Origin: Melanocharis versteri | Taxonomy: Eukaryota; Chordata; Aves; Passeriformes; Melanocharitidae | Reading direction: 5' to 3' | NCBI GenBank assembly: GCA_013397845.1 | Contig: VZTG01010479.1 | Span: 43,152-107,151, forward strand | DNA length: 64,000 nt | Shown here: piece by piece, positions 61,101-64,000 of the stretch | Layout: each line of letters begins with the position of its first letter | Numbering within the stretch: position 1 is the first letter of the stretch | Position numbers and translations under genes: made by a program | Notes under the pieces: model-generated | The model's database searches: none | Seen by the model: the letters and a program-made list of their open reading frames with translations, nothing else | What the model was told of the DNA's origin: nothing

Positions 61101-63091
61101 CTCTTACCACCACCACCACAGGTAAATCATCAGTACAGATGTGATCTAAAAATTGTTTTCTTTAAGTAAAATATTTTAAATACAGAATGTACAATTATAT
61201 GGGATTATAGTTGACACAGAGCAATATTTATGGGTTGTTTTATCACACCACTCTAAGAAAGACTTTTAGTATTTTGAGTTGATTTATTTCTTATGAAAGA
61301 AATTGTAAGTATAAATGTACAGGGTGCCTTCCAATTTCTGAAAAAAACGTGTTAGCTTTTCAATATCCTAATGAGATAGCAGAAATATTGTTAGGAGTGT
61401 TAGCGAAAAAATATACTGTTTTATTTATTTTGAAATGATTGAGTAATCTCTTTTTTTTCTATTTCAGTTACCACTACAAGCCATCCAGTCACGACAAGTA
61501 AGTTATAAATACAAAACAGAGTTGTTAAAAATGTCAAAGGAATATTTAAAGGAAGAGTAAATTAAAGACAATCAATACAGACAAATATATTTTAAACAAA
61601 AATGAATAATTTTTTTATAATTTCAAAAGTGTCATTAGTATAGAGAGAAGAAGGACCTTTAAAGACTTCAGCTTGGTGATTTTATTTTGATGCAAAACTT
61701 CCGGTTTAAAGGCCTGCTAATACAGAACCAATTTTAGAACTCTTTTTCTTTGGAAAGATGACAAATTGCAATGCACTCCTCTAGTCCTTAATGGAAGAAA
61801 ATAAAAAATGGATCTTCTCAGGATGTTTTCTGTAAAGTCTGAAATCTCTGTCTTTTCTTGCAGCTCCATGCTTTGGACTAATCTGTGATTGGACTGAGTG
61901 GTTTGATGTTAGTAAACCTGAAGAAGGTGATGGTGACTATGAAACATATGACGAAATAAGAAAACATGGACACGAAGTATGTACATCTCCTGAAGAAATT
62001 GAATGCAGGGCTAAGGATCTACCTGGTGTGAGCTTAGAAGAACTTGGTCAGAAAGTAGGGTGTAATGTTACATATGGGCTAATCTGTAAAAATGATGAGC
62101 AAGATGTAACTATGTGGCAACTTTGCTATAATTATGAAATCAGAGTAAACTGTTGTAAGAGTCAAGAAATTCCATGCGTGCCTACAATTACACCTACTAG
62201 ACCACAAACTCCGACTTCAACCACCACCAAGACAACAATACCCACCACCACTACAACCAGAACTTCAACAGAAATTATCACCCCGCCTGTACACATCCAT
62301 TCCACAGCAAGTGAATATGTACCATCAGTCCCCACTCCAGTAACTTCAACATCTACAGGTATTTAACAGAAAAATATGCTGTGATCTTACTTTGCCTTTG
62401 GAGAAATAAAGGGCTATTGGCTACTAAAGGCAGGTCACAATCGTAGAAAACATAGATCTGGAAGGAAGCCTTACTTAGGACGGTTTGGAGTTTTAAGTTT
62501 CTGCTGGAGAAAATATTCCCAGAAGGACCTGCTGTGTGAGAAGAGAGTAGGCTATGCTTCAGACTCCTGTTGCTAGAGACATTTCTGGGTGGGGCTGCGC
62601 AGGCTTCCTTCTTCTAGCTGACATGGTCTTTCTGATTTTGTGAGAAGCACTTTCCAGCACCATGCCTAATCTCTTCACTAGGAAAAGAGGGCCATGACCA
62701 TCTCTGTGCATGGATGTCAAGTATTCTGCTTTCTGGGGACAGAAAGGGAGGGCTGGTGCTAGGGATGTTTGCAGTGCTAAGGGTGGGCTGACCTCTCTAG
62801 GTCTGTGGCAGCTGCTTCATCTGCAGCTTCTGTTCAGTTCCTGTTGAGTCCCACTCATGCCTTTGTGCCTTTGTCTGTTTTCTCTGTCCCTGCTTTTTCT
62901 AACAGCCCCACCTTCATCCACGCCGAGCACGCCACAACCGACAACCAGTCCCTCATCACCGGAGACTCCCACCACCACCACCACCACCACCCCGACGACA
63001 ACTGTTACTGGGCCAACACCAACACCCACCTCAACTACTTCAAGCACATCCTCACTCACACCAACATACACCACCACCCTACCAACTCCAG
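37100..63091 (+). CDS. MUC2: MUC2-type secreted gel-forming mucin, 31 coding exons (3'-incomplete)
   Basis: This is a secreted gel-forming mucin, the structural polymer of intestinal mucus. The exons are 37100-37169, 38784-39048, 41529-41643, 41784-41874, 42259-42368, 42600-42816, 43264-43389, 44078-44195, 44518-44656, 45165-45275, 46272-46341, 46704-46841, 47415-47579, 48158-48252, 49156-49282, 49931-50186, 51087-51139, 51400-51509, 51936-52087, 52527-52665, 53220-53330, 53635-53814, 54801-55040, 56275-56431, 57503-57631, 59418-59568, 60321-60364, 60921-61121, 61468-61497, 61864-62358 and 62906-63091. They join in frame to 1,530 codons plus one base. Domain order is signal peptide (about 1-18), VWD1-C8-TIL, VWD2-C8-TIL, D', VWD3-C8, E-like/VWC-like segment, PTS, CysD (1306-1408), PTS. 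MUC2 is preferred over MUC5AC/5B because the segment after VWD3-C8 (WHYEPCG, then LEGCYPRCP, then a VWC-like exon before the first PTS) follows the MUC2 arrangement as I know it. A lineage-specific MUC2-like paralogue is not excluded. The gene continues beyond 64000. Confidence 0.92.
38784..39048 (+). CDS. MUC2: Exon 2: first VWD domain, N-terminal half
   Basis: It encodes residues 24-112 and opens VWD1 with HGHYVCSTWG and the VWD signature TFDGD (about residues 44-48). The acceptor is CTTAACAG|GA. The donor is CGGAT|GTGAGT, which restores the reading R-I-V-K-T-P-Y-Y into exon 3. An open frame runs upstream of the acceptor from 38480, but it has no mucin similarity and is intronic. Intron 2 (39049-41528, 2,480 bases) holds a small 11-bp inverted repeat at 40047-40074 and nothing else recognised. 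Confidence 0.93.
40047..40074. repeat. 11-bp perfect inverted repeat in intron 2
   Basis: ATTTCTAACTT and AAGTTAGAAAT flank the 6-base loop AAAAAC. AT-rich, possibly a chance hairpin in a 2.5-kb intron. Confidence 0.75.
41529..41643 (+). CDS. MUC2: Exon 3: VWD1, middle part
   Basis: It encodes residues 112-150, a beta-rich part of VWD1 ending LMWNQQDALM, which aligns with the equivalent MUC2 segment. The acceptor is CTTCCTAG and the donor ATG|GTATGT. The following intron is only 140 bases (41644-41783), the shortest in the gene here. Confidence 0.93.
41784..41874 (+). CDS. MUC2: Exon 4: VWD1 CGLCG motif
   Basis: It encodes residues 151-181 and carries the VWD motif CGLCGDYNG (CGLCG at residues 162-166), preceded by a conserved N-glycosylation sequon N-H-T (Asn159). 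CGLCG motifs of this family resemble oxidoreductase-type CxxC and have been linked to disulfide assembly. The donor is GGAG|GTGCGT. The following 384-base intron shows nothing further. Confidence 0.94.
42259..42368 (+). CDS. MUC2: Exon 5: VWD1 to C8 linker
   Basis: It encodes residues 181-217, containing the YGNLQKI block that matches the MUC2 linker between VWD1 and its C8 module, then CEDPDE and the first C8 cysteine. The acceptor is TCTCATAG and the donor CAC|GTAAGT. A 231-base intron follows. Confidence 0.92.
42600..42816 (+). CDS. MUC2: Exon 6: C8 module of D1
   Basis: It encodes residues 218-289, a full cysteine-rich C8 module: ADC, YIQACMQDKC, then CLCSTISEYSRQCSHAGGRP and W. Spacing is as in MUC2 and VWF. 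The acceptor is CTCCTCAG and the donor TGCC|GTAAGC. The 447-base intron after it shows nothing of note. Confidence 0.94.
43264..43389 (+). CDS. MUC2: Exon 7: TIL module of D1 (GC donor)
   Basis: It encodes residues 290-331, the first part of the TIL (trypsin-inhibitor-like) module, with SSPCVDTCSH and DGCFCPEG. The exon ends GAAG|GCAAGT: the intron starts with GC instead of GT. Using the nearby GT at 43394 instead would shift frame and give an early stop in exon 8. Intron 7 (43390-44077, 688 bases) is otherwise unremarkable. Confidence 0.92.
44078..44195 (+). CDS. MUC2: Exon 8: end of TIL and E-like linker of D1
   Basis: It encodes residues 332-370: GTVYDD, CIPVSQCHC (TIL end), then the short segment ending in a split Cys codon. 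The acceptor is TTTTATAG and the donor GAATG|GTAAGG. The following intron is 322 bases. Confidence 0.93.
44518..44656 (+). CDS. MUC2: Exon 9: start of second VWD domain
   Basis: It encodes residues 371-417: the CTCNSGRWTC element, then CPGTCSVEGGSH and the VWD2 signature STFDGK (about 398-403). The acceptor is TTTATAG and the donor GCCAAG|GTACTG. The 508-base intron after it shows nothing further. Confidence 0.94.
45165..45275 (+). CDS. MUC2: Exon 10: VWD2, second part
   Basis: It encodes residues 418-454, including sequon N-E-S (Asn421) and the near-invariant block PCGSTDKQTCLKTVVLL. The acceptor is GATTGTAG and the donor AAT|GTAAGT. Intron 10 (45276-46271, 996 bases) has AT-rich and poly-T stretches only. 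Confidence 0.94.
46272..46341 (+). CDS. MUC2: Exon 11: VWD2, third part
   Basis: A 70-base exon for residues 455-477 (VVVFRSDGSVLLNE, then PHVS), beta-strand sequence of VWD2. The acceptor is TTACACAG and the donor TCAG|GTAAGG. The following intron is 362 bases. Confidence 0.93.
46704..46841 (+). CDS. MUC2: Exon 12: VWD2, fourth part (GC donor)
   Basis: It encodes residues 478-523, ending QLFVTVDQSVKGKLQ. The acceptor is TTTTTCAG. The donor is CAAG|GCAAGT, again GC rather than GT; exon 13 begins GTCTTTGTGG, so only this junction gives Q-G-L-C-G in frame. The alternative GT at 46846 leads to a stop within exon 13. Intron 12 is 46842-47414 (573 bases). Confidence 0.92.
47415..47579 (+). CDS. 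MUC2: Exon 13: end of VWD2 (QGLCGNFNG)
   Basis: It encodes residues 524-578. The motif reads QGLCGNFNG, so the first Cys of the usual CGLCG is absent here while VWD1 and VWD3 keep it; my recollection is that mammalian MUC2 D2 does the same. ANTWKAQSTC and DPCSL follow. The acceptor is CCAATAG and the donor AGTG|GTAAGC. The following intron is 578 bases and ends in a long poly-T tract before exon 14. Confidence 0.94.
48158..48252 (+). CDS. MUC2: Exon 14: start of C8 module of D2
   Basis: It encodes residues 579-610: ANYAEHWCSLL, CHLVIDPSEYYK. The acceptor has an exceptionally long T run (about 17 bases) then GCAG. The donor is AAG|GTATTG. Intron 14 (48253-49155, 903 bases) shows nothing else. 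Confidence 0.94.
49156..49282 (+). CDS. MUC2: Exon 15: rest of C8 module of D2
   Basis: It encodes residues 611-652: KCKYDTCLC, CLCAALSSYSRAC, then GGWRKSVC. The cysteine spacing is that of C8. The acceptor is TTTTTCAG and the donor TGCA|GTAAGT. The following 648-base intron is featureless. Confidence 0.94.
49931..50186 (+). CDS. MUC2: Exon 16: TIL module of D2
   Basis: It encodes residues 653-737: CPGNQVFLYNLTQCQQTCRS (with sequon N-L-T), then APVDGCGCPP, CVPISQCPC and YLEP, a complete TIL module plus the start of the next linker. This is the largest single D-region exon here (256 bases). The acceptor is CCCTACAG and the donor CGCTG|GTATGT. Intron 16 (50187-51086, 900 bases) ends in a T run. 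Confidence 0.94.
51087..51139 (+). CDS. MUC2: Exon 17: small linker exon before D'
   Basis: A 53-base exon for residues 738-755 (split Cys, VCRDAKIQC, then a basic stretch ending IRMR). It corresponds to the VCRDGRLHC element of MUC2. The acceptor is TTTTTTAG and the donor AGAA|GTAAGT; both joins keep frame. The 260-base intron after it contains polypyrimidine tracts only. Confidence 0.88.
51400..51509 (+). CDS. MUC2: Exon 18: D' module, first part
   Basis: It encodes residues 756-792, the N-terminal part of the D' TIL-type module, with CSSNKTFFDCS (sequon N-K-T) and LSCHTPQTDH. This is the most diverged stretch relative to the mammalian sequence I know. The acceptor is CTTTCAG and the donor CAT|GTATGT. 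A 426-base intron follows. Confidence 0.9.
51936..52087 (+). CDS. MUC2: Exon 19: D' module, second part
   Basis: It encodes residues 793-842: TECVSGCVCPEG, DDGRGGCVE, then CPCIHN and the SSGDKIKVDCNTC linker. Identity with the MUC2 family is very high. The acceptor is TTCCTTAG and the donor ACCTG|GTGAGT. The 439-base intron after it is unremarkable. Confidence 0.94.
52527..52665 (+). CDS. MUC2: Exon 20: start of third VWD domain
   Basis: It encodes residues 843-889: CTCQKGVWKC, CYGTCMIYGSGHY and the VWD3 signature NTFDGK (about 870-875), FDGSCEYVATQ. The acceptor is TCTTCTAG and the donor CAG|GTAATG. The 554-base intron after it ends in a long T-rich tract. Confidence 0.94.
53220..53330 (+). 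CDS. MUC2: Exon 21: VWD3, second part
   Basis: It encodes residues 890-926: DFCGDENSSGSFS (sequon N-S-S), ITENVPCGTTGVTCSKAIK, FLG. The acceptor is CAATAG. The donor is GGG|GTGCGT, the same core as intron 4. The following intron is 304 bases. Confidence 0.94.
53635..53814 (+). CDS. MUC2: Exon 22: VWD3, third part
   Basis: It encodes residues 927-986 with sequon N-R-T in YWNRTVGLYLV and the block LIWDKKTTVFIKLSP. The acceptor is CTTTCAG. The donor is AAA|GTTAGT, the weakest GT donor in the gene, but the join to GGCAAAGTG gives YKGKVCGLCG as expected. Intron 22 (53815-54800, 986 bases) shows no element. Confidence 0.93.
54801..55040 (+). CDS. MUC2: Exon 23: VWD3 CGLCG motif and start of C8
   Basis: It encodes residues 987-1066: GKVCGLCGNFDD (CGLCG at 990-994), DFGN-type NFGNSWK, then CPDV and CDLKPHRKSWAEKEC, C8 of D3. 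In MUC2 the D3 region carries the cysteines that join mucin chains N-terminally. The acceptor is TTTTCCAG and the donor AAG|GTTTGT. Intron 23 (55041-56274, 1,234 bases) contains only a GGGGCTGT/ACAGCCCC inverted repeat near 55229. Confidence 0.95.
56275..56431 (+). CDS. MUC2: Exon 24: rest of C8 module of D3
   Basis: It encodes residues 1067-1118: FYEACVHDACSC, GGDCECFCSAVAAYAQEC, then CVFWRTPDIC. It is almost identical to MUC2 of mammals as I know it. The acceptor is CTGACAG and the donor TGCC|GTGAGT. Intron 24 (56432-57502, 1,071 bases) carries the (TTTCTC)n microsatellite listed separately. Confidence 0.95.
56621..56695. repeat. (TTTCTC)10 microsatellite in intron 24
   Basis: Ten perfect TTTCTC units (56621-56680) followed by an imperfect CTTCTCTCTTC tail. 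It is a homopyrimidine/homopurine tract. The Arg/Lys-rich minus-strand frame across it is only the repeat read as codons. Confidence 0.95.
57503..57631 (+). CDS. MUC2: Exon 25: WHYEPCG segment after D3
   Basis: It encodes residues 1119-1161: IFCDYYNPRNECDWHYEPCG, TCRMINN and sequons N-V-S and N-F-T. MUC5AC/5B have a different cysteine pattern after HYQPCG, as I recall, so this exon helps assign MUC2. The acceptor is CTCATCAG and the donor GAAG|GTAATA. Intron 25 (57632-59417, 1,786 bases) includes an A-rich tract at 58382-58510. Confidence 0.94.
58382..58510. repeat. A-rich (CAAAA-like) low-complexity tract in intron 25
   Basis: About 130 bases composed almost only of A with interspersed C (ACAAAACAAAATAAAGC and similar). 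A similar short tract lies at 16185-16250. It is low complexity with no gene. Confidence 0.8.
59418..59568 (+). CDS. MUC2: Exon 26: TIL/E-like module after D3
   Basis: It encodes residues 1162-1211: GCYPRCPEDKPIYNEE, KKCVTEDQCGCYLEDG, then a PPG-containing stretch, sequon N-C-T and a split Cys codon. The acceptor is TCAATAG. The donor is ATATG|GTATAT, a relatively weak consensus. The 752-base intron after it is featureless. Confidence 0.93.
60321..60364 (+). CDS. MUC2: Exon 27: 44-base cysteine exon
   Basis: It encodes residues 1212-1226 (split Cys, then VCVPSGSIQCKPVP), the counterpart of the CVCTNSSQVVCRP element in MUC2. Being only 44 bases it is easy to miss, but it keeps frame with a good acceptor (TTCTTTTAG) and donor (CCAG|GTAAAT). 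The following intron is 556 bases. Confidence 0.9.
60921..61121 (+). CDS. MUC2: Exon 28: VWC-like segment and first PTS stretch
   Basis: It encodes residues 1227-1293. The first part is cysteine-containing (CPCVVNGTSYEVG, CITYICAENGSVV, YPC; sequons N-G-T and N-G-S). From about residue 1267 it turns into a Thr/Ser/Pro stretch ending in consecutive Thr codons, the first O-glycosylated region. The acceptor is TTCTTGCAG and the donor ACAG|GTAAAT. The following intron is 346 bases. Confidence 0.93.
61468..61497 (+). CDS. MUC2: Exon 29: 30-base PTS micro-exon
   Basis: It encodes ten residues (about 1294-1303, VTTTSHPVTT plus a split codon). The acceptor (TTTCTATTTCAG) and donor (ACAA|GTAAGT) are both strong and both flanking introns are phase 1, so it can be included or skipped without changing frame. 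The 366-base intron after it shows nothing else. Confidence is below its neighbours because of its size. Confidence 0.82.
61864..62358 (+). CDS. MUC2: Exon 30: CysD domain plus PTS
   Basis: This 495-base exon encodes residues 1304-1468. The CysD domain (1306-1408) begins CFGLICDWTEWFD, containing the WxxW motif (Trp1313-Trp1316) known as a C-mannosylation site in mucin CysD domains, and has ten cysteines ending NCC and IPC. An acidic run (EEGDGDYETYDE) and sequon N-V-T lie inside. The remainder (1409-1468) is Thr/Pro-rich. The acceptor is TTCTTGCAG and the donor ACAG|GTATTT. Intron 30 is 62359-62905 (547 bases). Confidence 0.95.
62625..62744 (+). repeat. Diverged intronic tandem duplication, copy 1
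   Basis: This part of intron 30 matches 63883-64000 of intron 31 at an offset of about 1,256-1,258 bases. Over the ungapped 100 bases 62645-62744 versus 63901-64000 I count 21 mismatches (79% identity). The similarity seems to start near 62605. Copy 1 sits about 160-280 bases upstream of PTS exon 31. Confidence 0.85.
62906..63091 (+). CDS. MUC2: Exon 31: PTS exon
   Basis: It encodes residues 1469-1530, of which 28 are Thr, with many Pro and Ser and no Cys. It includes seven Thr encoded by an uninterrupted (ACC)7 run. The acceptor is TTTTTCTAACAG and the donor CCAG|GTAATT; both introns are phase 1. It is a densely O-glycosylatable linker. Intron 31 runs from 63092 past the window end, and I find no further usable exon up to 64000. 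Confidence 0.9.
62971..62991 (+). repeat. MUC2: (ACC)7 trinucleotide run in PTS exon 31
   Basis: Seven uninterrupted ACC codons for Thr. Such pure triplet runs are prone to copy-number change, and each change alters the PTS length by one residue without frameshift. Confidence 0.9.
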
Positions 63092-63882
63092 GTAATTCTC
63101 TAGACTGTTCCCTGACGTGTTCCTTTGCTAGGGGAGAAATGAAGGTGCTAAGGCACCTCCTTCAGTGTGTCTCCATGGGATTGCAGATTGGAGGAATTAC
63201 TGTGCATCCCCTGAAGTGGCCTGTGCTCAAAGCTGGCCTTTTGGCCAGCTGGTTTAGAAGAACAAGAATTTAGGGGTCCTAGGGTGAAAGTCTTGGCTTC
63301 CCTGACTCAGAAGGCTCCCAGGAGAAATTTCATGCTGGTACCCAGCCTAGACAGATGTGGAACTGATGGAAAATCTTGATTTTCCTGCTGTTGGACCTTG
63401 TTCTTCAGCTGGCCAGAATGTAGTCACTGGACCCAGGCATGGAGGGCAGTTGGAGTGGGGCTTTAGTCTGTGACACTCATTCTAGGAAGAGCTTGGCAGA
63501 CTTTCTTCCCTTTCTCCTCCTCCTTTGGCACCTCAGTGAAAGTAGATGCCAATGGTTCTAGATCTTAGAAGCAAGGATTACCCTGGGAGACTTTTGGAAA
63601 CAGTTTTGCACTGAAGAGTGCCACTTGCTGTAAACTGCAGCCTTTTGCTGATGCCATCTGCTAGAGCTCTGGGAAGCCCTCCATCAGGCTGACATTCCGT
63701 CACAGGGAAATTTCATTACCGTCAGGCAGGAACTTATTCCACTTCACATTTCACCTCTGACCACGGATTCACCTCATAGCTCTTACTCCAGAGATATGTC
63801 GGGTGGTTAGGTAATGAGGCAGAGAAAGAAAGCTCCAGCCAGATTGAAAGCATTCCTCCTCCTCATCTCTTACCTATTGGTA

Positions 63883-64000
63883 GGTCTCTGATTTGATGAA
63901 AAGCACCTTCTAGAGCCATCCCCAGACTCTTTGCTAGGAGAGGTGGGCCATCACCTTTTCTGTGCATTGATGTCAATGTTTCTGCTTTCTGGGGCCAGAA
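63883..64000 (+). repeat. Diverged intronic tandem duplication, copy 2 (cut by window edge)
   Basis: Second copy of the intron block described at 62625-62744, in direct orientation. It reaches the last base of the window, so the duplicated unit extends further right. By analogy with copy 1, a further PTS exon would be expected about 160 bases beyond the edge (inference). Confidence 0.85.

Noticed and set aside
37100..63091. Assignment to MUC5AC or MUC5B instead of MUC2
   Set aside because: Those mucins share the D1-D2-D'-D3 layout, but the segment after D3 (WHYEPCG followed by a non-CLRTC pattern, then LEGCYPRCP, then a VWC-like exon before a single early CysD) and the residue-level match throughout D1-D3 follow MUC2. 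A MUC2-like paralogue remains possible.
62805..63095. His-rich + strand frame and Val/Gly-rich minus frame across exon 31
   Set aside because: Alternative frames of the ACC/CCA repeats; only the frame in phase with exon 30 gives PTS sequence.
63409..63570. Possible extra exons in intron 31 after acceptor-like sites near 63408 and 63526
   Set aside because: In the required phase 1 both soon meet a stop codon, and neither encodes Thr/Pro/Ser-rich or CysD sequence.

Overview
The window is nuclear DNA from a bird. Several interspersed repeats are CR1 LINE 3' ends with the avian signature (the ATTCTATG-type terminus, and the 'GGTTTGGGTTGGAAGGGACC' block on the opposite strand). There are also LTR fragments of types I recall from neoavian genomes. 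The DNA is AT-rich, with two GC/CpG-rich patches, vertebrate-size introns and consensus splice sites. The species cannot be named from this sequence alone.

Layout: bases 1-37,000 are intergenic or distal regulatory DNA in which I recognise no protein-coding exon. They contain two GC-rich patches (about 2.2-2.7 kb and 12.6-13.0 kb), five CR1 fragments, three LTR-like fragments, a few simple repeats and some perfect inverted repeats. Bases 36,850-37,099 form a compact TATA-box promoter. Bases 37,100-63,091 carry 31 coding exons on the + strand, encoding the N-terminal 1,530 residues of a secreted gel-forming mucin. By domain order and residue-level agreement with the MUC2 family, this is the bird MUC2 orthologue. 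The gene continues past the right edge: the window ends in intron 31, inside the mucin (PTS) region.

The predicted protein runs: signal peptide; VWD1-C8-TIL; VWD2-C8-TIL; the D' TIL-type module; VWD3-C8; a cysteine-rich E-like/VWC-like segment; a first short Thr/Pro/Ser stretch; one CysD domain with the WxxW motif; then further Thr/Pro/Ser-rich exons. Every exon junction keeps frame across all 31 exons. In MUC2 biology these N-terminal D assemblies drive multimerisation of the mucin in the secretory pathway, CysD packs or cross-links the gel, and the PTS regions carry the O-glycans. The C-terminal half (rest of the PTS region, VWD4, VWC, cystine knot) lies outside the window.

The observations most worth a second look are two GC-AG introns (7 and 12) with otherwise near-perfect donors; a diverged tandem duplication of intron sequence about 1,256 bp apart at the right edge, which suggests the PTS region grows by duplicating exon+intron units; a 30-nt PTS micro-exon; and an orphan CpG island about 24 kb upstream of the gene. 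I did not find a clearly new biological system.
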